NCBI RefSeq assembly: GCF_041906005.1
Contig: NZ_JAYRJY010000001.1
Coordinates: 2,108,001 to 2,172,000 of the forward strand
DNA from: Ferrovibrio sp041906005
GTDB taxonomy: Bacteria; Pseudomonadota; Alphaproteobacteria; Ferrovibrionales; Ferrovibrionaceae
DNA length: 64,000 nt
Reading direction: 5' to 3'
The position numbers were made by a program, and so were the translations under genes. The first letter of the stretch is position 1, and each line of letters starts with the position of its first letter. This document shows, in pieces, positions 25,950 through 33,572 of this stretch. The notes under the pieces are model-generated. The model was not told where the DNA came from, ran no database searches, and was given only the letters and a program-made list of their open reading frames with translations.

Positions 25950-26588
25950 TTGAGTACCATGCCCGTTGAGTATGACGCGGCCGCCGGCGAGGAAATCATT
26001 CGCGGCCGCTGGCCTGAGTTGGAGGATGCCCGGCAGCAATTGCTGCTGCGCCGCTGGGCCGAGTGGCGCGGCGAAGGGCGTCTGGTGCCGCCACGTCTGG
26101 TTCCGGCGCGCAGCGCCGTCGATCCGTCCTCGATCATTCCCTGCCTGCCGGAATTGTGGATCTTCCGCCTGAGCGAGGACCGCAGCCATGTGGTCTGTTC
26201 CCTGGCCGGCGACCGGCTGAACGAGGCCTGGGGCTTTTCCATCATGGGCAAGACGCCGATGGATCTCTGGGGGCCGGAACAGGGCGGCCTCGCCAACGAG
26301 CGGCTCAAGCGGGTGGCGCTGCTGCCCGCCATCCTGCATGGCACGTCCAGCCTCACGCCCACCACCGACATTCCGGGCACCCGCTTGGCGCGGCGGCTGA
26401 TGCTGCCGCTGTGCGACGATGCCGGTGCGCCCTATGGCGTGATCGGCCTGACCCTGTTGGGCTACGATCGCCGGCGCGACCAGCCTCAGGCCGCTCCGAT
26501 GCTGGTGCGGGCCTGGCGCTATCCTTGCGCCGACCTGCCGGCGGGCTTGCCGCCTGAAGCTCCCGCCGAGATACCGGTGGCAGACTAA
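25950..26588 (+). CDS. PAS_5-type domain protein (first of tandem pair)
   Basis: Soluble protein of about 210 residues with the PAS_5-like layout: RQQLLLRRWAEWRGEGRLVP, DPSSIIPCLPELWIFRLSED, a LAGDRLNEAWG strand-turn, then RRLMLPLCDDAGAPYGVIGL. It lacks an effector domain. Starts at TTG 25950 and ATG 25959 are both possible. It is followed 67 bp later by a second member in the same direction, and both follow moeB, so one transcript could cover cysK to here. Function unknown; ligand or light/redox sensing is only a family-level guess. Confidence 0.8.
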   Translation: MSTMPVEYDAAAGEEIIRGRWPELEDARQQLLLRRWAEWRGEGRLVPPRLVPARSAVDPSSIIPCLPELWIFRLSEDRSHVVCSLAGDRLNEAWGFSIMGKTPMDLWGPEQGGLANERLKRVALLPAILHGTSSLTPTTDIPGTRLARRLMLPLCDDAGAPYGVIGLTLLGYDRRRDQPQAAPMLVRAWRYPCADLPAGLPPEAPAEIPVAD

Positions 26589-26655
26589 AACCAGAAGTAA
26601 AGCTTTCCGGTTGCGGCTCGACGATAGCGCGAGCTTTGCGTAGCATGATGCGGGT

Positions 26656-27279
26656 ATGGAGCAGTCATCGGATTTACCGGCTGTCGCGGACCAGCGCGAG
26701 CTGGAGCAGGACGGCCCCGGGCAGGGCAGTCAGGTCGCCCCGCCGGGCATCTGGCCGGTTTTCGCCGACGCGCGGTTCAGCCTGCTGCTGCGCCACTGGG
26801 CCGAAGGACGAAAGGGCATTGCCACGCCGCGCGATGCCATCGACCCGGCGGCGATCAAGAGCTGCCTGCCCCATGTCTACATGTTCCGCTTCCGCGCCGA
26901 GGACGGCAGTTTCATCTGCACCCTGGCCGGCGAGAAGGTCAGCGAGGCCTGGGGGCATGCGATGATCGGCCGCCAGCCGCAGGATTTCATGCCGGCCGCC
27001 AGCGCCGCCACCGCACTGGCGATCTATCGCCGCATCGTCACCGAACCGGCCGTGCATGTCGGCCACCGCCCGATCACGCCGCGTGTCCTGCCGGAGAAGG
27101 CCGCCGACCGCCTGGTGGTCCCGCTGACCTGGCCCGATGGCCGGCCCTGGGGCATGCTCGGCCTGTCGATCTATCACTACAATCCGGTCACCCAGGCCGG
27201 CCACCCGCCCCATGTGGGGCCGGACGTGACCTATTTTCCCTGCGTCGCCCTGCCGCCGGACCTGCCACCGGCCCCCTGA
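26656..27279 (+). CDS. PAS_5-type domain protein (second of tandem pair)
   Basis: A 207-residue relative of the preceding gene: FSLLLRHWAEGRKGIATP, DPAAIKSCLPHVYMFRFRAE, LAGEKVSEAWGHAMIG, and DRLVVPLTWPDGRPWGMLGL. Order and spacing of motifs match the neighbour, indicating a tandem duplication, but the N-terminal ~30 residues (acidic, Gln-rich) and the Pro-rich C-terminus differ. No output domain. A perfect eight-base inverted repeat follows the stop. Confidence 0.8.
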   Translation: MEQSSDLPAVADQRELEQDGPGQGSQVAPPGIWPVFADARFSLLLRHWAEGRKGIATPRDAIDPAAIKSCLPHVYMFRFRAEDGSFICTLAGEKVSEAWGHAMIGRQPQDFMPAASAATALAIYRRIVTEPAVHVGHRPITPRVLPEKAADRLVVPLTWPDGRPWGMLGLSIYHYNPVTQAGHPPHVGPDVTYFPCVALPPDLPPAP

Positions 27280-27300
27280 TCCGGGGGTGATTGGCGGCAT

Positions 27301-27321
27301 ACTGCGACGGATTGTCGCAGT
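27301..27321 (+). other. Hairpin after the tandem PAS genes
   Basis: ACTGCGAC, a five-base loop and GTCGCAGT form a perfect 8-bp stem 21 bp after the second PAS stop. There is no T-run behind it, so termination is uncertain. Confidence 0.4.
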
Positions 27322-27545
27322 CTCCGGCCGGCTCACGCCCCGACGGACAGGGCGCAGAATCCCGGATCACGACTGCGCCGAATAGCCCATGAAAAACCAT
27401 TGTTTGCAAAGGGCTTGATTTGGCAGATGCAATCGATTCGCAATTGATGCCGGGTCCCCGGGCGGCTTGACGCTGGGCAGGCCGGTTTCTATGGTGCCGG
27501 CGCTTTCCGGGGGTGGCGGATTCCCTCAGGCCGGAGCTTATGCCC

Positions 27546-27941
27546 ATGGCTGACGATACCCGATCGCCCAAACCGGACAGCAGCGGCCCCTCGCGGCCGC
27601 CGGTGGATGATGGCAGCCACGCCGATCTGGCGCGGCTGGAGCAGAAACTGGCGGATGTGCAGGGGCGCCGGGGGGCAGACCAGCGGCCGGAGGCGGATCC
27701 CCGCCAGATGCAGCAGGTCGGCAAGGCCTGGTCGCTGGCGATCGAGATGGTCGCCGCGGTGGCCGTGTCCCTCTTTATCGGCTGGTGGGTTGACCGCTGG
27801 TTCGGTACGGCGCCCTGGGGTCTGCTCGGGTTCATTCTGCTGGGCGTCGCCGCGGCCTTGTGGTCGGCGATCCGCACGGCGCTGGTGATGCAGGCGCGAC
27901 AGCAGGCCAAACAGGCCGGCGAGACGCGCGAGACGAAGTAG
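27546..27941 (+). CDS. atpI: ATP synthase protein I (AtpI)
   Basis: Small membrane protein (131 residues) at the head of F0 operons; it helps assemble the c-ring or carry Mg2+. A charged, Pro-rich N-terminus (~75 residues) precedes two membrane helices (IEMVAAVAVSLFIGWWVDRW and GLLGFILLGVAAALWSAI) in the AtpI pattern, then a basic tail. ATG 27546 lies nine bases after GGAG; ATG 27540 would be only three bases from it. It begins the atpI-B-E-F'-F operon. Confidence 0.88.
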   Translation: MADDTRSPKPDSSGPSRPPVDDGSHADLARLEQKLADVQGRRGADQRPEADPRQMQQVGKAWSLAIEMVAAVAVSLFIGWWVDRWFGTAPWGLLGFILLGVAAALWSAIRTALVMQARQQAKQAGETRETK

Positions 27942-27955
27942 GAAAGGGGTTTACG

Positions 27956-28720
27956 GTGGCCGAGTCCCATAGCCCGCTCGATCAGTTCAAGGTCAAGTGC
28001 CTCGCGCTTTGTGGCGAGGGCGGCCAGTTGCAGGCCTTCTCCTTCACCAACGCCTCGCTGTTCATGGTGCTGGCCACCATCGGCGCCACCCTGCTGATGG
28101 TCTATGGCATGCGCCAGCGCAGCCTGGTGCCGGGCCGCCTGCAGTCGCTCGCCGAACTGTCCTACGAATTCGTCGCCGGCATGGTGCGCGAGAATGTCGG
28201 CCCCAACGGCCGTCAGTATTTCCCGTTCATCTTCTCGCTGTTCATGTTCATCCTGTTCAGCAACATGCTGGGCATGATCCCCTACAGCTTCACGGTCACC
28301 AGCCACATCATCGTCACCTTCGCGCTGGCCATCGTGGTGTTCCTCGGCGTCACGCTGGTCGCCATCGCCCGCAACGGCATTCACTTCTTCACCCATTTCA
28401 TGCCGGCCGGCGTGCCGATGTGGCTGGCCCCGGTGATCGTGCCGATCGAGATCATCTCCTATCTCTCGCGCCCGATCTCCCTCAGCCTACGTCTGTGCGC
28501 CAACATGCTGGCCGGTCACACCACGCTGAAGGTGTTTGCCGGTTTCGTCGTCTCCATGATCGGCATGGGCGGCGCGCTGTCGGTTTCGGGCATCCTGCCG
28601 CTGATCATGGTCACCGCGCTCACCGCGCTGGAATTCCTGATCGCCTTTCTGCAGGCCTATGTGTTCGCCATCCTGACCTGCCTCTATCTGGCCGAGGCGG
28701 TCAACATGGAACACCACTAA
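27956..28720 (+). CDS. atpB: F0F1 ATP synthase subunit a
   Basis: Stator subunit a forms the two half-channels for protons against the c-ring. It has 254 residues with about 5-6 membrane helices. The essential arginine lies in ISLSLRLCANMLAGH, with family residues in LEFLIAFLQAYVFAILT near the C-terminus. GTG 27956 follows AAAGGGG; an earlier in-frame start would overlap atpI. Second gene of the F0 operon; F1 genes are elsewhere, as is usual in alphaproteobacteria. Confidence 0.96.
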   Translation: MAESHSPLDQFKVKCLALCGEGGQLQAFSFTNASLFMVLATIGATLLMVYGMRQRSLVPGRLQSLAELSYEFVAGMVRENVGPNGRQYFPFIFSLFMFILFSNMLGMIPYSFTVTSHIIVTFALAIVVFLGVTLVAIARNGIHFFTHFMPAGVPMWLAPVIVPIEIISYLSRPISLSLRLCANMLAGHTTLKVFAGFVVSMIGMGGALSVSGILPLIMVTALTALEFLIAFLQAYVFAILTCLYLAEAVNMEHH

Positions 28721-28776
28721 GCATTTTCGTTCAGTTCAACCAGACTACCAGTTCAAACCTAGAAAGGATGAGTATC

Positions 28777-29001
28777 ATGGATCTTGCTTCTGCCAAGATG
28801 ATCGGTGCCGGCATTGCGGCGATCGGCATGGGCGGCGCGGCGATCGGCGTGGGCCTGATCTTCGCGAACTTCCTCAACGGCGCGCTGCGCAACCCGGGCG
28901 CCGCCCCGAAGCTGTTCGGCAACCTGATGCTGGGCTTCGCGGTGACCGAAGCGCTCGGCATCTTCGCGCTGCTGATCGCGCTGCTGATCCTGTTCGTCTG
29001 A
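28777..29001 (+). CDS. atpE: F0F1 ATP synthase subunit c
   Basis: Proteolipid of 74 residues forming the rotating c-ring: two helices joined by a polar loop with the conserved Arg-Asn-Pro (ALRNPGAAPKLFG). The proton-carrying carboxylate is Glu in GFAVTEALGIF, and residues around it lack the extra Na+ ligands, so it is H+-coupled. ATG 28777 lies nine bases after AGAAAGG; an ATG at 28768 abuts that site and is unlikely. Confidence 0.96.
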   Translation: MDLASAKMIGAGIAAIGMGGAAIGVGLIFANFLNGALRNPGAAPKLFGNLMLGFAVTEALGIFALLIALLILFV

Positions 29002-29006
29002 GTTAA

Positions 29007-29498
29007 ATGCCTCAGCTCGATACAGCCACTTTCCTGCCGCAGCTCGTCTGGCTGCTGATCACCTTCGTCATCCTCTATGTGTTGATGGCGAAGGTGGCTC
29101 TGCCGCGCGTGGCTGAGGTTGTGGACGGGCGCAAGAAGCGTCTCGAACACGACCTGGAAGAGGCAGCCCGGCTGAAGCGCGAGACTGAGAAGGCCATCGC
29201 CGAATATGAACAGGCCCTGGCCCAGGCTCGCGCCAAGGCTCAGGGCATTGCCGGCGACACCCGTGCGAAACTCTCGGCCGATGCGGCCGCGTTGCGCGCC
29301 CGGGTGGATGCCGAGATCGCCGAGCAGACCAGGACGGCGGAAGCCCGCATCCAGGCGGCCAAGCAGCAGGCGCTGAGCCAGCTGACCTCGGTCGCCGCCG
29401 ATGCAGCCTCCGACGTGGTGGCCCGCCTCAGCGGCACGGCGCCGGCGGCCGATGCGGTGAAAGCCGCCGTCGGCCAGGCCATGGCCAAGCAGAACTGA
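29007..29498 (+). CDS. atpF': F0F1 ATP synthase subunit b'
   Basis: Peripheral-stalk subunit (163 residues) with one N-terminal membrane helix (PQLVWLLITFVILYVLMAKV) and a long charged coiled coil to the end. Alphaproteobacteria and phototrophs use a b/b' heterodimer in place of two identical b subunits; the first copy, with the PRVAEVVDGRKKRLEHDL segment, is b'. It lies five bases after atpE and 16 before atpF. Confidence 0.93.
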   Translation: MPQLDTATFLPQLVWLLITFVILYVLMAKVALPRVAEVVDGRKKRLEHDLEEAARLKRETEKAIAEYEQALAQARAKAQGIAGDTRAKLSADAAALRARVDAEIAEQTRTAEARIQAAKQQALSQLTSVAADAASDVVARLSGTAPAADAVKAAVGQAMAKQN

Positions 29499-29514
29499 CG
29501 GATCGGAGAGCCGC

Positions 29515-30000
29515 ATGTTCCACGATCCGACATTCTGGGTACTGGTTGCCTTCGTCCTGTTCTTTGCCCTGATCTTCTATCTGAAGGTGCCGGGCAAGGT
29601 GATGGGTCAGCTCGACGAGCGCGCCGCCAAGATCAAGCGCGATCTCGACGAAGCCGAGAAGCTGCACCAGGAAGCGCAGCAGCTTTTCGCCGAGTATCAG
29701 CGCAAGCAGCGTAACGCGCTTCGGGAAGCCGAGGAGATCGTCGCCGCCGCCGAGGCCGAGGCGAAAACCCTGCTTCGCGAGGCCGAGGCCGACCTGAAGG
29801 TCAGCCTGGAACGCCGCCGCAAACAGGCCGAGGACAAGATCGCCCAGGCCGAAAAGCAGGCTTTGCAGGAAGTCCGCGCCACCGCGGTCGAGGTGGCGAT
29901 CGCCGCCGCCGCCCAGGTGCTCGGCCAGGCGCTGCAGGGTCCCGCCGCTGCGGCCCAGATCGACCGCGCCATCGGCGAGGTCAAGGCCAAGCTGCACTGA
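29515..30000 (+). CDS. atpF: F0F1 ATP synthase subunit b
   Basis: Second stalk subunit (161 residues): a membrane helix at residues 5-25 (FWVLVAFVLFFALIFYLKVP) and a coiled coil rich in Ala, Glu, Lys and Gln (AEKLHQEAQQLFAEYQRKQ), with a C-terminal AAAQVLGQALQG that contacts delta/F1. Together with b' it holds the alpha3beta3 head still. It ends the F0 operon and is followed by a strong terminator. Confidence 0.94.
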   Translation: MFHDPTFWVLVAFVLFFALIFYLKVPGKVMGQLDERAAKIKRDLDEAEKLHQEAQQLFAEYQRKQRNALREAEEIVAAAEAEAKTLLREAEADLKVSLERRRKQAEDKIAQAEKQALQEVRATAVEVAIAAAAQVLGQALQGPAAAAQIDRAIGEVKAKLH

Positions 30001-30025
30001 TCCGCGTTTCGCGATAACGCATATG

Positions 30026-30054
30026 AAAAGGGCCGCAGCGATGCGGCCCTTTTT
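30026..30054 (+). terminator. Rho-independent terminator of the F0 operon
   Basis: AAAAGGGCCGCA (30026-30037), loop GCGA, TGCGGCCCTTTT (30042-30053) and a further T: a 12-bp perfect stem followed by Ts, 25 bases after the atpF stop. Confidence 0.95.
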
Positions 30055-30079
30055 CGTTTATTGTCATAACAACAAAGTA

Positions 30080-30161
30080 CGTCATGCTCGGGCTTGACCC
30101 GAGCATCCACGATTTTTTCAGTTTCAAGACGTGGATGCCCGGCACAAGGCCGGGCATGACG
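30080..30161. repeat. REP-like compound palindrome
   Basis: Two 32-base arms, 30080-30111 and 30130-30161, are inverted copies of each other with a few mismatches, and each arm is itself a hairpin (GCTCGGG/CCCGAGC and GCCCGG/CCGGGC). The CGTCATG ends and the CCACG inner edges mirror each other across an 18-base T-rich spacer. The sequence style matches dispersed palindromes seen in many alphaproteobacterial intergenic regions; only one copy occurs in this window. Confidence 0.8.
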
Positions 30162-30178
30162 ATCATTCGAATAAGCTT

Positions 30179-30223
30179 GCGCCTCAGTCCACCACGCCGC
30201 AATAAACGCGATACAGGCGGATC
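30179..30223 (-). pseudogene. Duplicated 3' end of the 30.7-kb methyltransferase gene
   Basis: This 45-base stretch matches 30710-30754 at 42 positions. On the minus strand both encode IRLYRVYC-R/G-VVD and a TGA stop, the last residues of the methyltransferase at 30715-31662. Sequence upstream of the match is unrelated, so this is a fragment left by a partial duplication or by insertion of the intervening secreted-protein gene. Confidence 0.7.
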
Positions 30224-30247
30224 GTCTTATGAGTTCTTCCGCAGGCT

Positions 30248-30664
30248 TCAGTCGATGCGTTCGATCCGTATCACAAGCATGCCTGGGTGAAAGAAAACAT
30301 CGGCGTTTCCTATGATCTGGCCGACGGGTATGAAGCCGGGATCGGGCTCAATGCCGTTCACGTAATAGATGGAAAATCCTGTCGTGCGCCAGACCCCAAG
30401 CGTGCCGGGATGAAAGTCGCGTTGACGTGGAACCTCCGGCAGCGAGCTCGGCAAATACCCGAATAATTCTTGTCCGTTTTGATTGTACATCTCGAGTATC
30501 AACGGGAGCATGCGGGCGAACGCCCGACCTGCATCGTTGTCGGCCAGGCGCGCGGTACGGCTGCCCCAATTCGAAAGAATGCGGATTTGTTCCTGTGCCA
30601 ATGCATGGGCCGGCATAACGGCAAGCAGGCACAGGATGATGACGCATATTCGGTGAAATCGCAT
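30248..30664 (-). CDS. Secreted hypothetical protein
   Basis: Not recognised. A 138-residue protein with a clear signal peptide (RICVIILCLLAVMPAHALAQ, cleavage about residue 23) and a mature part of ~115 residues with no cysteines, so probably periplasmic. It has a FARMLPLILEMYNQNGQEL helix and a FHPGTLGVWRTTGFSIYYVN strand region. GGAGG precedes ATG 30664. Base composition is less GC-rich than its neighbours, and it sits between two copies of a 45-base repeat, together suggesting acquisition. No partner gene is evident. Confidence 0.7.
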   Translation of the reverse strand: MRFHRICVIILCLLAVMPAHALAQEQIRILSNWGSRTARLADNDAGRAFARMLPLILEMYNQNGQELFGYLPSSLPEVPRQRDFHPGTLGVWRTTGFSIYYVNGIEPDPGFIPVGQIIGNADVFFHPGMLVIRIERID

Positions 30665-30714
30665 GAACTCTGCCTCCGCTGATCGTCGGGACGGGCAGGA
30701 GCTTCAGTCGCGCC

Positions 30715-31662
30715 TCAGTCCACCACGCGGCAATAGACGCGATACAGGCGAATCACATTGGCCTCGATGGCGCTGAGGCGGATAGCCCAGTGTTCGCCTT
30801 CCGAGATCGCCCATTCGCGTTCGTTCTCGTCGATATTCCGCCCTTTCAGCTTCACTTCCTCGGCGTAACTGCCGAAGGCTTCCAGCACGGCGGCTTTCAG
30901 CTCGTGGCTGACATCCTCGATGTAGCAGATGATGAAGCGCAGGCTTTCCAGCTCGGCCTGCAGGCCCTCGGGCGTCAGCAGATGCGGCTTCACCGGCTCG
31001 CGGTCCCACCAAACCTCGTAAACGCGGCTTTCGGTCGAGCCGGTCAGCAGGAAATCGGTGAACATGAGCTGGCCGCCCGGTTTCATGGCGGCGCGGATCT
31101 TGGCCAGCAGCAGGCGCTTGTCCTGCACCGGCATCAGGCCGTCTTTCGACAGCACAACATCAACGCTCTTGCGCTTGAACTGAATCTCGTCCAGCGGCGT
31201 GGTCTTGATGTTGATGCGCTGCTTCACGCCCTGGTGCTTGGCGATGTCGATGGCGGTGTTGGCCAGATCGGGGTCGGGCTCATAGGCATCGACCCACAGA
31301 TTCTCGCGCGCCATCATGCGGCTCATGCCGCCCATGCCGCAGCCCAGTTCGGTGATCGACAGATTGGGGTTGAGGCCCAGCGGCGAGATCAGCGGCTTCA
31401 TCAGCTCTTCGCCGCCGGGCTGGTTGAAGCCTTCGCCGAACAGCTTCTGCACGATCTGGCGCCGCCGCGGCGTCCAGCTTTCGATGGTGGGCACTTCGCG
31501 CGGCAGTTCCGGCTCCGGCGCCGGTTCGGGTTCGGCGGGGGCGGCTTGGTCCTCTCCCTCGTGCTGGATGACATAGTCGTCGCCATGCCACCAGGCGCGC
31601 AGTTTGTCGCGCCAGCTCAGGTCAGAGGATTGTTCGGTATGCTCCTTCGCCACCACAGCCAT
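30715..31662 (-). CDS. Class I SAM-dependent methyltransferase, unknown substrate
   Basis: A 315-residue protein with a variable acidic/Pro-rich N-terminus (~55 residues, PAEPEPAPEPELPREVP). A Rossmann methyltransferase domain follows: motif I SITELGCGMGGMSRMMA, the acidic turn VDAYEPDPD, DVVLSKDGLMPVQDK and the post-motif KPGGQLMFTDFL. The layout resembles small-molecule methyltransferases such as phosphoethanolamine or sarcosine types, but the acceptor is unknown. The last 12 codons are duplicated 532 bp downstream. Monocistronic on the minus strand. Confidence 0.83.
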   Translation of the reverse strand: MAVVAKEHTEQSSDLSWRDKLRAWWHGDDYVIQHEGEDQAAPAEPEPAPEPELPREVPTIESWTPRRRQIVQKLFGEGFNQPGGEELMKPLISPLGLNPNLSITELGCGMGGMSRMMARENLWVDAYEPDPDLANTAIDIAKHQGVKQRINIKTTPLDEIQFKRKSVDVVLSKDGLMPVQDKRLLLAKIRAAMKPGGQLMFTDFLLTGSTESRVYEVWWDREPVKPHLLTPEGLQAELESLRFIICYIEDVSHELKAAVLEAFGSYAEEVKLKGRNIDENEREWAISEGEHWAIRLSAIEANVIRLYRVYCRVVD

Positions 31663-31794
31663 ATCCGCATTCAGCCGATTCAGGCATCTGTATCAGTGGC
31701 GTGGTTGATTTTCCGTTTCTGGCATCCAGCCACGCCGGCCCCGGCAACCGGGCCAATCACAAACAGGCATAAATCTGGCGCAGACCGGCTCCAT

Positions 31795-31822
31795 AAACAA
31801 GCGCCCGCGAAATCGCGGGCGC
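31795..31822 (-). terminator. Rho-independent terminator after the DEAD-box-like gene
   Basis: On the minus strand GCGCCCGCGA, loop TT and TCGCGGGCGC form a 10-bp perfect stem (31801-31822), followed by TTGTTT (31795-31800). It ends the helicase-like transcript 35 bases past its stop. Confidence 0.85.
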
Positions 31823-31856
31823 CTGAAAACCGTAGAGATTTGATAACCTTAAGTGG

Positions 31857-32609
31857 TCAGCGGCGGCCGCCAATACGCTCGGGCAGCAGGTCGCGCACCC
31901 GGCGGCGGGCTTCGGTGTCGCGGATGCGGGCCGACTGGGCGGTGGTGATCAGGCGCGGCGCCGGCGGATTGGCCAGCACGGTGACCGGATCGGTCAGCAG
32001 GTTGTCGGCCAGCTGCTTGATCTCGGCCGGCAGCGTGGTGGCGAACACGATGGTCTGGCGTTCGGTCGGCGCGGCCTCGAAGATGGCGCGCAGTTCATTG
32101 GTCACGCCCAGCTCCAGCATGCGGTCGGTCTCGTCCAGCACCATGATCTCGAGCTTGTTCAGCTCAAGCTGGCCGGCATTGATCAGTTCCACCACGCGGC
32201 CCGGGGTGCCGATCAGGATGTCGATGCCGCGCGACAGGGCCTGGGCCTGCGCGGCCTTGCCGGGGCCTTCATACACGGTGGCCTGGCTCAGGCGCACGAA
32301 GCGGCCATAGGCGCGGAAGCTTTCCTGGATATGCTGCACGCGCTCGCGCGACGTGGTCAGGATCAGCGCGCGGGCCTTGCGGGCACCGGCGGGGTGCCGG
32401 TCGATGGAAAGGTGCTGCAGGATCGGCAGGGTGAAGGCAACGGTTTTGCCGGCGCCGGCTTCCGCCTGGCCCAGCAGGTCGCGGCCCTGCAAAAGATGCG
32501 GGATGGCTTTGGCCTGGATCGGCGTCGGCGCCACATGTTTTTCAGCGGTCAAAGCCCGCTGAATGGGTTCTACGAGGTCGAGCTGCGAGAATTGATTGGC
32601 GTTCAACAT
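31857..32609 (-). CDS. Truncated, degenerate DEAD-box helicase (single RecA domain)
   Basis: DEAD-box proteins remodel RNA with two RecA domains; this 250-residue protein has only the first. The Q motif is recognisable (VAPTPIQAKAIP), Walker A is AEAGAGKT (usually AQTGSGKT), the usual PTREL is TSRERVQ, TPGR is intact, DEAD reads DETD, and SAT reads ATT. Motifs IV-VI and the second domain are absent; the protein ends in a basic RRRVRDLLPERIGGRR tail. The frame is clean and has its own terminator, so it looks like a stable short gene. ATP binding is plausible; unwinding is not. Confidence 0.8.
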   Translation of the reverse strand: MLNANQFSQLDLVEPIQRALTAEKHVAPTPIQAKAIPHLLQGRDLLGQAEAGAGKTVAFTLPILQHLSIDRHPAGARKARALILTTSRERVQHIQESFRAYGRFVRLSQATVYEGPGKAAQAQALSRGIDILIGTPGRVVELINAGQLELNKLEIMVLDETDRMLELGVTNELRAIFEAAPTERQTIVFATTLPAEIKQLADNLLTDPVTVLANPPAPRLITTAQSARIRDTEARRRVRDLLPERIGGRR

Positions 32610-33354
32610 CGGTCTGCAATCTATATCACACGGCAGATCCGCCAGGGGCAGGAGTACCGGGGGGCTACAACGGGCGACAACCCCGCCCTGTCCGGCAGCA
32701 CCGGATCGGTGCGGCGGCGAACGGGAAGGCTTGTCACGGAAGCCAGGAACATTGGGTACAGCGGCGTCCTGCGGGGTACCGCGAACCCGCGTGATACTAG
32801 CGGCCGTTCTTCGTTTTGCAAGCGCGAAACCTCATCCTGCGACAATCACGCAAAACGTGTGGATATTGCCGCTTTTCCAAGCCTGCCTTCGATTCAAGAG
32901 ATGGTGAAAACTGCAAAGATTTTCAAGAGGATGAATCAGAATTAAGGTTGCAATCCGATGTTTCGCCAGTGGCGGGTGCCGCTCGCCCTCCCAGCGCGCA
33001 GGCCGGGTGGCAAAAGGATCAAAACGGGGTCGACTCGGTCGCCCTGTTAACCATTTGGGCCGTATCCGGAGGGCTGGCCGCCCCCGCCCAGGCCGGCTTC
33101 GGGGGGATTCCGGGTTCATGAGCGGGTTTCATGGGCGGCCCGGCCGCGGATCGGGCGGGTGGATGGCGCCGGCCACCTCCGGACCGGCCCCGGACCGGCC
33201 CCGAACCGGCCGCCAAACGGCCCGAAACTCCCGCCCAAGCCGCTTGCCAAGTGGCGGTCCGGCCGCTACAACCGCGCCCTCGTATCGGGCGTTCCGGCTG
33301 GAAGGGCTGCCGTGTCCGCCTTGAAGATCACTCCATACCTTCGGAGGTTATGAA
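32610..33354. other. 745-bp region without a supportable gene
   Basis: Lies between the divergent helicase-like gene and rpmI. Short frames exist but none shows a ribosome site with coding-like content. The left half is mixed in composition; the right half (33120-33260) is extremely GC-rich and includes an 11-base direct repeat, GGACCGGCCCC, at 33181 and 33192, with a diverged third copy at 33203. The rpmI promoter and leader must lie here. A CtrA-like half-site TTAACCAT occurs at 33047-33054. Confidence 0.5.
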
Positions 33355-33555
33355 ATGCCCAAGTTGAAGACCAAGAGCTCGGCCAAGAAGCGCTTCAAGC
33401 TCACGGCGACCGGCAAGGTGAAGCGGGCCCATGCGGGCAAGCGTCACGGCATGATCAAGCGCACCAACAAGCAGATCCGGAATCATCGCGGCACCGCCGT
33501 GGTGTTCGAAGGCGATGCGCGCAAGATCATCAAGAACTACCTGCCCAACGCCTGA
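33355..33555 (+). CDS. rpmI: 50S ribosomal protein L35
   Basis: bL35, 66 residues, in the large subunit near 23S domain V. It has the family signature PKLKTKSSAKKRFKLTATGK, a basic middle (AGKRHGMIKRTNKQIRNHRG) and the usual KIIKNYLPNA end. GGAGG lies nine bases before ATG 33355. It begins the rpmI-rplT-pheS-pheT cluster; infC is not adjacent here. Confidence 0.97.
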   Translation: MPKLKTKSSAKKRFKLTATGKVKRAHAGKRHGMIKRTNKQIRNHRGTAVVFEGDARKIIKNYLPNA

Positions 33556-33572
33556 GTTAAGGAGACTCTGAC

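Noticed and set aside
27997..29001. A 334-codon plus-strand frame ending in subunit c
   Set aside because: Its first part is an out-of-frame reading of atpB; only the last 74 codons, from ATG 28777 with its own ribosome site, are atpE.
33047..33054. CtrA half-site TTAACCAT in the rpmI upstream region
   Set aside because: A single half-site of eight bases, far from any mapped start, is expected by chance in a window of this size.
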